From JAKOQB01 sp036824465 (GTDB taxonomy: Bacteria > Pseudomonadota > Gammaproteobacteria > Burkholderiales > Burkholderiaceae_F), in contig DAITAC010000050.1 of NCBI GenBank assembly GCA_036824465.1, positions 1 to 30,731 of the forward strand: 30,731 nt of DNA. The letters are read 5' to 3'. A program made the translations under genes and the position numbers. The notes below the pieces were generated by a model. The model was not told where the DNA came from. It did no database searches and saw only the letters and a program-made list of their open reading frames with translations. This document shows, piece after piece, positions 21,472-29,325 of this stretch; position 1 is the first letter of the stretch, and every line of letters begins with the position of its first letter.

Positions 21472-22242
21472 CTATCGCTTGATCGTTCGCGACACGAGGC
21501 CTGCTGCAGGGGTCGCGCGCGCCAGATCACGCATGAATTTTGGGTGCCATGCGCGACACGCGAGCAGCAGGCTCATCGGCGGGCGTTGAGCCGCGGGCAG
21601 GTGGGCATCACCGATGTGCTGGTCGGAGAATTCGCGCGCCAGTCGCTTCAGGCGATCGAGCAGCGCCGCGCTTGATGCGCGCGACAGGCGCGCGTTGAGC
21701 AGCATCATCACTTCGTCGTCGCCCGCAAAACTGGAGTTGAAGAAATCGTGCGCATTGTTCTTGAACGCGGTCATGATCGGTCCGTTGGGAATCCACGCAA
21801 ACGTGCGTGCGATGCGCAGCTTGAAGCGATTTCTTGGCAGGAGTTCGATGATGCCCATGCGGTCCAGCGTGATCAGCAGACCGACCAGTTCTGCGGCGGA
21901 CAAGGAATATGTCGCCAGCATTTCGTCATGGGACAGCATGTTCAGCGCGCTGACTGCCACCGTGAAAAGCTTGGGATCATCGACGATCTCGCGTTCCTGT
22001 TCCTCGGTGAGCTGCGAAACCAGATGCTGCTCACGGTCAAAGCCGCGTGTGAGCTCGCTGAAGTCGATGCCGGCGGCTGCCAGAATCTCATCGAGACGTT
22101 CCAGCGTGAGGTTCCTCTCGGAGAACATCCTCTTCACGCTCGCCTCCGACATGCCGATGCGTCCGGCTATGTCGGCGTACTTCAGGCCGCGGGCTTTGAG
22201 TTCGCGTTTCAGGGCGTCGACAACGTCAATGGCCTGCGGCAT
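21472..22242 (-). CDS. XRE-family helix-turn-helix transcriptional regulator
   Basis: This is a 256-residue cytoplasmic regulator. The N-terminal HTH_3/XRE domain spans about residues 8-62: VVDALKRELKARGLKYADIA, then GRIGMSEASVKRMFSERN as recognition helix, then LTLERLDEILAAAGIDFSEL. The remaining 190 residues form a helical effector domain (QLTEEQEREIVDDPKLF, ATYSLSAAELVGLLITLDRM, DRLKRLAREFSDQHIG) with no known ligand motif. The same plan recurs in many proteobacterial orphan regulators. GGGAG seven bases before ATG 22242 fixes the start; the frame upstream to 22299 lacks one. It is divergent from the DUF2157-like membrane gene, its likeliest target along with itself. Confidence 0.88.
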   Translation of the reverse strand: MPQAIDVVDALKRELKARGLKYADIAGRIGMSEASVKRMFSERNLTLERLDEILAAAGIDFSELTRGFDREQHLVSQLTEEQEREIVDDPKLFTVAVSALNMLSHDEMLATYSLSAAELVGLLITLDRMGIIELLPRNRFKLRIARTFAWIPNGPIMTAFKNNAHDFFNSSFAGDDEVMMLLNARLSRASSAALLDRLKRLAREFSDQHIGDAHLPAAQRPPMSLLLACRAWHPKFMRDLARATPAAGLVSRTIKR

Positions 22243-22388
22243 CGTTTTCTCCCATTCGAGTCTGGACGCAGTATTGCGGATCGATACCCGCGGCGACAAG
22301 TCGGGCGACAGCCAATCGCGTTGATGACGGCGGCGCGTATGCCATCGAAGATGCGACTGTCTCGATCATGACAGGCAAGGAGGATGCA

Positions 22389-23471
22389 ATGCTTCAGCTC
22401 GAACGCAATCATCTGACCGAAGCGACCGCCGCCGACATCATTACGATTGAGCAGGCCGATCAACTCTGGCAGTTCCTCATAAAGCGTGTCGCTGCGCCGC
22501 GGACGCGAGTGGGCGGTCCACGCTTCACGTTCACGAACGTGCTGTATTACCTCGGTGGCATGCTGGCGATCGGCGCGATGTCGCTGTTCATGACGCTGGG
22601 CTGGGAGCAGTTCGGCGGCTGGGGCATCCTCTTCATCGCACTTCTGTATGCGGGCATCGCCTTCAAACTCGCCAATCGGTTCGAGGCGCAAGGGCTTTCG
22701 GCACCGATGGGCATCATGGCCACACTGATTGTGGTGCTGCTTCCGCTGGCAGTGTGGGGTGCGCAGCAGGGGCTCGGCATGTGGCCGCCGGGAGGCGCGA
22801 GTTCGTATCGCGCGTATCACTATCTGATCGACTGGCGCTGGCTGACGCTCGAGTTTGCCACTCTGATCGGCGCCGTGCTGATGGTGTATCGCTACAAGGC
22901 ACCGTTTCTGTTGATGCCAGTCGCGGTCACGCTCTGGTACATGAGCATGGATATCGCCGCGATGCTGATCTACGCAAACGAGACCGGCTGGTCGCAGGCG
23001 GGCTGGGAATTCCGCAAGTGGTTCTCGATCGCCTTCGGCGCGATCATGGTGCTGGTCGCCTTCTGGGTCGATCTGCGCTCGCGCGCGACCCAGGACTACG
23101 CGTTCTGGCTGTACCTTTTCGGGCTGCTCGCGTTCTGGGGTGGCCTGAGCTCATTGAGCTCGAATCAGCTGTCCGGAAAGCTGATCTACCTGGCGATCAA
23201 TCTGGGCCTGGTCTTGATCGGCGCGGTGATCGTACGCCGCGCTTTCACCGTGTTCGGAGCGATCGGTGTCGGCATCGTGCTCGCTGACATTTCGTGGAGA
23301 TTCTTCAAGAACTCGTGGCTCTTCCCGATCGCGCTGACGCTGATCGGGCTGGCGATCGTGTTCCTCGGCGTCTGGTGGAATCGCAACGAAACGCGCATCG
23401 CCGCACGCCTGCAGTCGATGCTGCCTTCGGATCTGCGTGAGCTGATCGTCGCGCGGCGCGCAGCGGTGTGA
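22389..23471 (+). CDS. DUF2157-like polytopic membrane protein
   Basis: This is a 360-residue inner-membrane protein. A soluble N-terminal part of about 50 residues (LTEATAADIITIEQADQLWQ resembles the start of DUF2157 proteins) is followed by nine or ten hydrophobic helices from about residue 57 to 340, and a basic C-terminal tail. No transporter signature or catalytic motif is visible, and the function is unknown. GGAGG at 22379-22383, five bases before ATG 22389, fixes the start over an in-frame ATG at 22368. The divergent XRE regulator gene upstream suggests paired regulation. Confidence 0.82.
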   Translation: MLQLERNHLTEATAADIITIEQADQLWQFLIKRVAAPRTRVGGPRFTFTNVLYYLGGMLAIGAMSLFMTLGWEQFGGWGILFIALLYAGIAFKLANRFEAQGLSAPMGIMATLIVVLLPLAVWGAQQGLGMWPPGGASSYRAYHYLIDWRWLTLEFATLIGAVLMVYRYKAPFLLMPVAVTLWYMSMDIAAMLIYANETGWSQAGWEFRKWFSIAFGAIMVLVAFWVDLRSRATQDYAFWLYLFGLLAFWGGLSSLSSNQLSGKLIYLAINLGLVLIGAVIVRRAFTVFGAIGVGIVLADISWRFFKNSWLFPIALTLIGLAIVFLGVWWNRNETRIAARLQSMLPSDLRELIVARRAAV

Positions 23472-23608
23472 CCTGGACATGCCGTTGTGGCGTGCATTTC
23501 TCCGTACGCCGTCGGCTCAGGTTTGAGTGCCTCGACGAGGCCGGTGGCCGGGGGCGTTTGTCTTCCCTGCCCGGGCGACTGGCCCCCGTCGACGCATCGG
23601 GGCAACCC

Positions 23609-23636
23609 TAAAGAATTGAACGCGGGTTGCCGATAC
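23609..23636 (+). promoter_or_regulatory. Possible sigma-28 (FliA) promoter
   Basis: TAAAG at 23609 and GCCGATA at 23629-23635 match the two halves of the flagellar sigma-28 consensus (TAAA, about 15 bases, GCCGATAA). The spacing from TAAA to GCCGATA is 16, one base longer than usual. It points toward the 83-residue orphan gene at 23776. Confidence 0.4.
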
Positions 23637-23717
23637 TCCGTGAGAAGGCGGGCAAACCGCCGATCGGAGGCGACCACGGGGTGCGATCTTCCGACGACGG
23701 CCTGCGGACCCGCGCGT

Positions 23718-23738
23718 GTACGCAAGGACCTTGCGTAC
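23718..23738. repeat. Perfect inverted repeat, 10-bp arms with 1-base centre
   Basis: GTACGCAAGG (23718-23727), one A, then CCTTGCGTAC (23729-23738). The symmetry suits a dimeric repressor site, or a stem of seven to eight pairs in the leader RNA. It lies 38 bases before the ATG of the orphan gene. Confidence 0.6.
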
Positions 23739-23775
23739 GGAACGGGCAAGGAATTGCAAAGGAAATCCCCACAAC

Positions 23776-24027
23776 ATGACCGAGCTTGGGCACTTTCAAG
23801 AGAACCTTGTCGCGCTTGATCGCGAGATCATTCGTGCCGCGCAATGCGCCTTCATCGATCCGACTGATGAGCGGGTCATGAGCAAGTTGCTCGCCGACCG
23901 CGAAGGCAGTGCCGTGACCCCGGCCCAGCGGGCGCGGCTGCGCTTGCGTGGGCTGATTCTGCTGAAGCATAAAGTCGCGATCGACGCGCTTCTGAGTCAC
24001 GTTGACCGCTTGACGCGCGCTGTCTGA
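23776..24027 (+). CDS. Small helical hypothetical protein
   Basis: This 83-residue soluble protein has no signal peptide, membrane helix or cysteine pair (a single Cys near residue 24). Its sequence is consistent with a helical bundle: an acidic first helix (FQENLVALDREIIRAAQ) and a basic-then-hydrophobic second half (AQRARLRLRGLILLKHKVAI, DALLSHVDRL). I do not recognise the family. AAAGGA lies about 12 bases before ATG 23776, a wide spacing. The long leader, palindrome and sigma-28-like promoter upstream suggest tight regulation and perhaps a link to motility, which is inference only. Confidence 0.6.
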   Translation: MTELGHFQENLVALDREIIRAAQCAFIDPTDERVMSKLLADREGSAVTPAQRARLRLRGLILLKHKVAIDALLSHVDRLTRAV

Positions 24028-24084
24028 AACGCGCGTTGCCGCGCTCCTTCCCTTCCAGGACGACCAAGGCACGGTCGATTACAG

Positions 24085-24101
24085 TCCCCGATGCGCGGGG
24101 A
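24085..24101. terminator. Weak hairpin between convergent genes
   Basis: TCCCCG and CGGGGA pair over six bases around an ATGCG loop, between the orphan gene and the convergent gamma-glutamyltransferase gene. There is no T run. Confidence 0.25.
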
Positions 24102-24229
24102 ATCGCGCGATGAGGTCGGCCGGCCCGTTTGCTCGGTCCGGATCCGTTGCCCGAAACGCGTCCCGTAGTTCGTCGAGGACCTTGACGGCTGCCGGCCGAC
24201 GGCGCGCAGCGGTGTGGCGCAGACGAAGC

Positions 24230-25885
24230 TCAGAACCCCGCCGCCAGTCCGTCGCGCCGCGAGTCGCTGGCGGCGACATAGCCGTCGACGGCGGGATCGC
24301 CCTGCCGCCAGATGAACTGGCCGCTGCCGAAATCCATGTAGCTGTCGGTCAAATCCGCGATCTCATGGCCGCGACGGGTCAACTCGTTGCGCACCGCCGC
24401 CGGCATCGTTTGCTCCAGATCGATTCGCAGACCGGACTCCCACTTCCAGCGCGGTGCATCGCACGCTGCTTGCGGCTGCTGGTTCGCGAGGAGCATGCGC
24501 ATCAGCGTCTGCACGTGGCCCTGCGGCTGAATGTTGCCGCCCATCACGCCGAAACTCATCTGCGGCGCGCCGTCCTGCATCAGGAAGCCGGGAATGATGG
24601 TGTGGAACGGACGCTTGCCCGGCGCCACGCAGTTCGCATGCCCGGGGTCCATCGAGAAACCGTGGCCGCGGTTCTGCAACGAGATGCCGTATCCGGGCAC
24701 GACGACGCCAGAACCGAAGCCCATGTAGTTCGACTGGATGAACGAGATCATCATGCCGCCTGCGTCGGCCGCCGAAAGATAGATGGTCCCGCCCTGCGGC
24801 AGTGCGCCAGCCTTGAAATCCTGCGCGCGCTGCGGATCGATCAGCTTCGCGCGCTGCGCGAGGTACGCGGGGTCGAGCATCTGTGACGGTGTGACGCGCA
24901 TTGCGCGTGCGTCGGCGACATAGGTGTACACATCGGCGAAGGCGAGCTTCATCGCCTCGATCAGCACGTGCTGAACCTCCGCGGAGTCGAAACGCTGGCG
25001 ATCCATTGCGCCCTGGACAATCGGCGAGTGCTTGAGGATGCCGAGACATATCAGCGCCGCGATGCCTTGGCCATTGGGTGGGATCTCATGCACTTCATGG
25101 CCGGCGAACGACTGGCTCACAGTGCCGACCCAGCCGTTGCTCTGCGCAAAGTCCCAGTACGCGGCGAAGTCTGCGTCGGTGTGCGCGCCCCCGGTGTCGC
25201 GTGCATATCTGGCGATGGCGGTTGCAATCTCGCCGCGGTAGAACGCCTCGCCCTTCGTCTCCGCGACCAGCTTCAGCGTGCGCGCGGCGCCCTTCAGGAT
25301 GAAATGCTCGCCGATATGTGGTGCGCGACCGCGGGGCAGAAAGTGCTCGGCGAAGCCCGGATACCCTTGCAGGATCGACGCCGCTCGCTGCCACTTGTCC
25401 TGCACGATGGGGCTGACGGCAAAGCCATGCTCCGCATATTCGATGGCGGGTGCGAGCACCTCGGCGAACGGCAGCCTGCCGAAGCGTCCGTGCAGCAGTG
25501 CCCAGCCGGCCACGGCGCCCGGAACTGACACCGTGTCCCAGCCGCGCTGCGGGCGGTTCTTGCGCAAGTCGTCGCCATACTTCTTGCGGAAGTACTCGGG
25601 AGTCCATGCGGCCGGCGAGATGCCGCTGGAGTTCATCCCGTGCAGTTTGTTCGTTGCTGGATCCCACACGATCGCGAAATTGTCCGAACCAAGTCCATTG
25701 CTGCACGGCTCGGTCATTGTGATCACCGCGCCGGCCGCGATCGCCGCATCAACCGCGCTGCCACCCCGCTGCAGCATGCGCAGGCCTGCTTGCGCGGCGA
25801 GCGGCTGCGAAGTGGAAACGATGTTGCGCGCGAAAACCGGCGTGCGCACGGTTGCGTACGGGTTGGTCCAGTCGAACTGGGTCAC
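24230..25885 (-). CDS. ggt: Gamma-glutamyltransferase family (Ntn) hydrolase
   Basis: This is a 551-residue self-processing N-terminal nucleophile enzyme that cleaves gamma-glutamyl bonds, as in glutathione. The large-subunit part shows GGSAVDAAIAAGAVITMTEP near 41-60, GMNSSGISP and DTVSVPGAVAGWALLHG. The expected autocleavage and catalytic threonine is Thr367 in LPQGGTIYLSAADAGGMMIS, preceding the small subunit with GFGSGVVVPGYGISLQNRG, then PGKRPFHTIIP and FGVMGGNIQPQGHVQ. No signal peptide is visible, unlike periplasmic E. coli Ggt, so it probably acts in the cytoplasm. Its ATG overlaps the stop of the preceding ABM-domain gene (ATGA), implying a joint task. The substrate could be another gamma-glutamyl compound. 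Confidence 0.92.
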   Translation of the reverse strand: MTQFDWTNPYATVRTPVFARNIVSTSQPLAAQAGLRMLQRGGSAVDAAIAAGAVITMTEPCSNGLGSDNFAIVWDPATNKLHGMNSSGISPAAWTPEYFRKKYGDDLRKNRPQRGWDTVSVPGAVAGWALLHGRFGRLPFAEVLAPAIEYAEHGFAVSPIVQDKWQRAASILQGYPGFAEHFLPRGRAPHIGEHFILKGAARTLKLVAETKGEAFYRGEIATAIARYARDTGGAHTDADFAAYWDFAQSNGWVGTVSQSFAGHEVHEIPPNGQGIAALICLGILKHSPIVQGAMDRQRFDSAEVQHVLIEAMKLAFADVYTYVADARAMRVTPSQMLDPAYLAQRAKLIDPQRAQDFKAGALPQGGTIYLSAADAGGMMISFIQSNYMGFGSGVVVPGYGISLQNRGHGFSMDPGHANCVAPGKRPFHTIIPGFLMQDGAPQMSFGVMGGNIQPQGHVQTLMRMLLANQQPQAACDAPRWKWESGLRIDLEQTMPAAVRNELTRRGHEIADLTDSYMDFGSGQFIWRQGDPAVDGYVAASDSRRDGLAAGF

Positions 25886-26493
25886 GAAGGTCTCTCCATC
25901 GGCGGATAGAACTGGGGCGCTTCGCCGCGCTCGAACATGCTGTAGTCACGCTCGATCTCGCCCACGCGCAGACGCTGCGCTCCAGCGAATCGGGCCAGCG
26001 TCACATCGCGCGGCGATGCGACATCAAATAGATGCGCGAACTCGCCGGGGCGATAAATGCTTTCAAACGATTCAGCCGAGGTCGTTGGAGCCGCGAGCGA
26101 GGCCATCCGCGATTCGATGACAGCGACGAAACGCGGCGCACGCATGGACGGATCGTTGTAGGCGTTCAGCCGCTGCGGTTGCCATGGCGCCTGACCGGCT
26201 GCCTCGTCGCGGATCACCTGTGCGATCCGCAGCCGGTAATCGGCGAAGATGCGAGTGCGCCCGAGCGTCTGCGCCTTGTGATGTTGGCCGTCAACGCGCC
26301 ATCTGACCAGCGCAGCTTCGTCGCGCCAGATCTGGAACGACAGCAGCGAGTCGGGCCGTCGAAGATTGCGAAAGCGGTCGATGAAAAGGCATCCTCCCAT
26401 CGCGTCGAGTGCCGGCCGCAGCCTGGCGGCAACCTCCAGGTACTCGTCCTGCGCGCCTGGTTTCGGCGTGACTTCGAAGAAGAGCGCGATCAC
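25882..26493 (-). CDS. Antibiotic biosynthesis monooxygenase (ABM)-domain protein
   Basis: This is a 203-residue cytoplasmic protein. Residues 1-100 form an ABM-type ferredoxin-like fold: IALFFEVTPKPGAQDEYLEV, then SLLSFQIWRDEAALVRWRVD, then HHKAQTLGRTRIFADYRLRI, the usual E/W/H pattern of these cofactor-free oxygenases and dimeric stress proteins. The second half (PRFVAVIESRMASL and onward) resembles a shorter, diverged copy of the same fold with a Tyr/Phe-rich tail. The GTG start at 26493 is set by GAGGAG five to six bases upstream. The stop overlaps the start of the gamma-glutamyltransferase gene, so the two form an operon. The function is unknown. Confidence 0.8.
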   Translation of the reverse strand: MIALFFEVTPKPGAQDEYLEVAARLRPALDAMGGCLFIDRFRNLRRPDSLLSFQIWRDEAALVRWRVDGQHHKAQTLGRTRIFADYRLRIAQVIRDEAAGQAPWQPQRLNAYNDPSMRAPRFVAVIESRMASLAAPTTSAESFESIYRPGEFAHLFDVASPRDVTLARFAGAQRLRVGEIERDYSMFERGEAPQFYPPMERPS

Positions 26494-26832
26494 GGCAACT
26501 CCTCAATGATCCGGCCGTCCCGGGTCGGATTCGCCAACTCAACCCCGTTTTCCCCGGTGGCGCGTGCCGACTTGGCCGGCGAATCGCCCATGAGAACCGC
26601 CAGGACCGCCGAGCCGGCGCCAAATGGGAATGAACGGCCAATACGCATGACGAAAAGTCAAATTCCGGGAATGAGTGGGTGATTGTGCCAGCGACGGCGC
26701 GAAACAGCGTTTGCAGTTCGTGCGCTGTTTCCTGCGATTCATCGCAATCCGCTCGCGACCACAAGCGCGACTGCCTACAGTTCATTTCAACGCAGCGAGA
26801 CATCGATCAGACCGAACTGAAAGGACCAAACC
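26494..26832. other. Divergent intergenic region with an inverted repeat
   Basis: No gene is supported in this 339-base stretch between the minus-strand ABM gene and the plus-strand small gene. It holds a 9-bp inverted repeat at 26701-26731 and a possible -10 (TACAGT at 26776-26781) for the plus-strand gene, without a good -35. Confidence 0.4.
26701..26731. repeat. 9-bp inverted repeat with 13-base spacer
   Basis: GAAACAGCG (26701-26709) and CGCTGTTTC (26723-26731) are perfect reverse complements. The site lies about 100 bases before the small plus-strand gene and 208 bases before the minus-strand ABM gene, a plausible position for a dimeric regulator. Confidence 0.5.
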
Positions 26833-27009
26833 ATGAAAACTGCATCAATCCAGACCAAAGTCGCAGGCTTCTCTTTCGCACTGCTGATGACCACGACCAT
26901 CCTTGGCGCAACGGTCGCCGGCATGCTTTCGGGCAGTTCCAGTGGCAGCGACGTGGCCGCGCTGAATCGCATGGTCGTCAGCACCCCGGTGACATCGGCG
27001 GTGAACTGA
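26833..27009 (+). CDS. 58-residue exported or membrane peptide
   Basis: This short protein starts MKTASIQTKVAGF, then a hydrophobic stretch (SFALLMTTTILGATVAGML, about residues 14-32), then a Ser/Gly-rich segment and a short polar tail ending TSAVN. It fits either a signal peptide with a tiny mature peptide or a single-pass membrane protein. AAAGGA seven to eight bases before ATG 26833 gives it a ribosome binding site, and a strong terminator follows 63 bases downstream. These signals make it more credible than a chance ORF. The family and function are unknown. Confidence 0.6.
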   Translation: MKTASIQTKVAGFSFALLMTTTILGATVAGMLSGSSSGSDVAALNRMVVSTPVTSAVN

Positions 27010-27071
27010 GCACATCGCGCAAGATGCCCGGCGCACAGTCCCGCGGCGCCACTCGTGCGGCTAGCGAAAGG

Positions 27072-27112
27072 CACAAACACAAAGCCCGGCATCGCCGGGC
27101 TTTGTGTTTGTG
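27072..27112. terminator. Bidirectional rho-independent terminator
   Basis: Arms of 19 bases (27072-27090 and 27094-27112) are perfectly complementary around an ATC loop. The GC core AGCCCGGC is flanked by A-rich and T-rich sequence, giving TTTGTGTTTGTG on either strand. It separates the convergent small gene and tctA and should stop both transcripts. Confidence 0.92.
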
Positions 27113-27124
27113 TTCAATCCGAAA

Positions 27125-28636
27125 TTAATCCGCTTCCTGGAACGCCTCTTCGCGCTTGGACTTGATTGCCGGCAGCATGACGATCACCAGCAACGCTGCC
27201 GCCGCCAGAAGCAGACCAAGCGACAGCGGCCGTGTGACGAACGTCGTCGGATCACCGCGCGACAGCAGCATCGCGCGGCGCAGATTTTCTTCCATCATCG
27301 GCCCGAGGATGAAGCCCAGTATCAAGGGCGCGGGCTCGCACTTGAGCTTGTAGAAAACATAGCCGATGAAGCCGAACGCCACCGTTACATATACGTCGAA
27401 GACTGTGTTGTTGATCGAGTACACGCCGATGCAGCAGAAGGCCAGGATCGCCGGATAAAGCAGGCGGTACGGCACTTTCAGCAACTGCACCCAGATGCCG
27501 ATCAGTGGCAGGTTCAGGACCACCAGCATCAGGTTGCCGATCCACATTGATGCGATCAGACCCCAGAACAGGGTCGGATTACTCGTCATCACCTGTGGTC
27601 CGGGCTGAATATTGTGGATCGTCATCGCGCCGATCATCAGCGCCATCACCGCATTGGGTGGGATGCCCAACGTCAGCATCGGGATGAACGAGGTCTGCGC
27701 GCCCGAGTTGTTGGCCGACTCGGGACCCGCAACGCCGCGGATGTTCCCTTGGCCAAACGGTGGATTGGCTTTTGCCCCGGCGATCTTCTTTTCGACCGTG
27801 TACGCCGCGAAGGACGCCAGCAACGCGCCGCCGCCGGGCAGGATGCCGAGAACGGAGCCAAGCAGCGTCCCGCGTGCAATCGCCGGCGCTGCATCGAGGA
27901 ACTCCCTGCCGCTTGGCAGCAGCGAGCCGACTTTGCTGGTGAAGACTTCGCGGTGCTCCTTCTTCTCCACGTTGGCGATGATTTCTGCGAAGCCGAACAC
28001 GCCCATGGCGACCGCAACGAAACCGATTCCGTCGGTGAGTTCCGGCACGTCGAAGCTGAAGCGCGCCACGCCCGAGTTGACGTCGGTGCCAACGATGCCC
28101 AGCAAAAGGCCGAGCACGATCATCGCGATCGCCTTGACGAGCGAGCCGGACGCCAGCACGACCGCGCCGATCAGGCCAAGCACCATTAGAGAGAAGTATT
28201 CAGCGGGGCCGAACTTGAACGCAAGCTCGGTGAGCGGTGGCGCAAACGCCGCGACGAGTACCGTCGCGAACGAACCTGCGATGAACGAGCCTATGGCTGC
28301 AATTCCGAGCGCAGCGCCAGCGCGACCCTTGCGCGCCATCTGATAGCCGTCAAGGCAGGTCACCACAGACGAGGACTCGCCGGGAAGGTTGACCAGGATC
28401 GCTGTGGTCGAACCGCCGTACTGCGCGCCGTAGTAGATGCCGGACAGCATGATCAGCGCCGAGGTCGGTTCCAACGCGTAGGTGGTCGGCAACAGCATCG
28501 CCAGCGTAGCCACCGGTCCGATTCCGGGCAGCACACCGATCAGGGTGCCGATTAGACAGCCGGCAAACGCATAGATGAGGTTCTGCAGAGTCAGCGCGGT
28601 TGCGAAGCCGATGGCAAGGTTGTTCAGCAGATCCAT
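27125..28636 (-). CDS. tctA: Tripartite tricarboxylate transporter, large permease TctA
   Basis: This is a 503-residue inner-membrane permease with about 11-12 helices, the usual TctA length. The N-terminal signature GVLPGIGPVATLAMLLPTTY near 34-53 and its internal counterpart GILPGGGALLASFAAYTVEK near 265 mark the two inverted halves. Other typical strings are GIYYGAQYGGSTTAILVNLP, FIPMLTLGIPPNAVMALMIG and FILGPMMEENLRRAM. It imports a carboxylate delivered by the periplasmic TctC protein, driven by an ion gradient. It lies 12 bases downstream of tctB on the same strand. The solute cannot be read from sequence. Confidence 0.95.
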   Translation of the reverse strand: MDLLNNLAIGFATALTLQNLIYAFAGCLIGTLIGVLPGIGPVATLAMLLPTTYALEPTSALIMLSGIYYGAQYGGSTTAILVNLPGESSSVVTCLDGYQMARKGRAGAALGIAAIGSFIAGSFATVLVAAFAPPLTELAFKFGPAEYFSLMVLGLIGAVVLASGSLVKAIAMIVLGLLLGIVGTDVNSGVARFSFDVPELTDGIGFVAVAMGVFGFAEIIANVEKKEHREVFTSKVGSLLPSGREFLDAAPAIARGTLLGSVLGILPGGGALLASFAAYTVEKKIAGAKANPPFGQGNIRGVAGPESANNSGAQTSFIPMLTLGIPPNAVMALMIGAMTIHNIQPGPQVMTSNPTLFWGLIASMWIGNLMLVVLNLPLIGIWVQLLKVPYRLLYPAILAFCCIGVYSINNTVFDVYVTVAFGFIGYVFYKLKCEPAPLILGFILGPMMEENLRRAMLLSRGDPTTFVTRPLSLGLLLAAAALLVIVMLPAIKSKREEAFQEAD

Positions 28637-28648
28637 GATCGTCTCCGT

Positions 28649-29110
28649 CTATCTCTCTAGGAACGCTGGCAACACCGGGATTGTCAACTTCAGGCCCATG
28701 ATGAAGACGACGTACGTAACGATCCCCATCACGATCGACAGGATGATCACCTCTTTCCATCGAAATTCATGGCTACCGATGCTCGAGATCGCCACCAGCG
28801 CGACCATCGCGATGATCACGCCGGCGGGCTTCAGCAGCAGCCCGTAGACGACAACGGCACCAAGCACCCACAGCAGTTCGGGAAAATGGAATTTCTCTAC
28901 TTTGCCGTCGGCGCTCTCGCGTGCCAGGCTGGTGAGGGCGATGGAAATCCCGAGCACAACCAGAATGCCGCCAAGCACCGTGGGAAAGTACGCCGGCCCC
29001 ATCCGCTGTGCGGTGCCAAAGTCGTACTTCAGGGCGAACAGCGCGAAGAACAAGCCAAAGGCGATGAACATCACGCCGGACCAGAAGTCCCTCTCGTTCT
29101 TGATCTTCAC
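28649..29110 (-). CDS. tctB: Tripartite tricarboxylate transporter, small permease TctB
   Basis: This is a 153-residue membrane protein with four helices (about residues 9-28, 43-62, 79-106 and 118-146), the standard TctB plan. Typical strings are FWSGVMFIAFGLFFALFALK near the N-terminus and RMGPAYFPTVLGGILVVLG. It pairs with TctA in the membrane. The start is GTG 29110, supported by GGAGA seven bases upstream; no ATG fits. A 215-base gap separates it from tctC, longer than usual within a tct operon. Confidence 0.93.
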   Translation of the reverse strand: MKIKNERDFWSGVMFIAFGLFFALFALKYDFGTAQRMGPAYFPTVLGGILVVLGISIALTSLARESADGKVEKFHFPELLWVLGAVVVYGLLLKPAGVIIAMVALVAISSIGSHEFRWKEVIILSIVMGIVTYVVFIMGLKLTIPVLPAFLER

Positions 29111-29325
29111 CTGCTTCTCCTCTTTCGCGCCGCGTTCATCTCGGCGTCTTCTGCTAGCGCGGGCATTCTATCGAGTCGCGCCCGATTTACTAGCTTGCTC
29201 CGCGGACACATGCCACCCAGCGTGGCAACAACGCAGGCGCTCCGCCTCATCCTCCGCCAGATTGTGGAAGCGGAACTCTTCCGCGCTTGGAGAAGGCTCA
29301 CCCGGCTTCCCGGCGGGACGGCAGG

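Larger units (their letters stand above)
23472..23775 (+). other. Leader/intergenic region with a sigma-28-like promoter and a palindrome
   Basis: This 304-base stretch holds no gene that I can support. It contains a candidate flagellar-type promoter (23609-23636), a near-perfect palindrome (23718-23738) and several GC-rich imperfect repeats. If the promoter is real, the downstream message has a leader of about 130 bases. Confidence 0.5.

Noticed and set aside
24079..24279. Minus-strand 66-codon frame beyond the end of the gamma-glutamyltransferase gene
   Set aside because: Its C-terminal part looks somewhat protein-like, but the only start lies inside ggt and no ribosome binding site or family feature was found.
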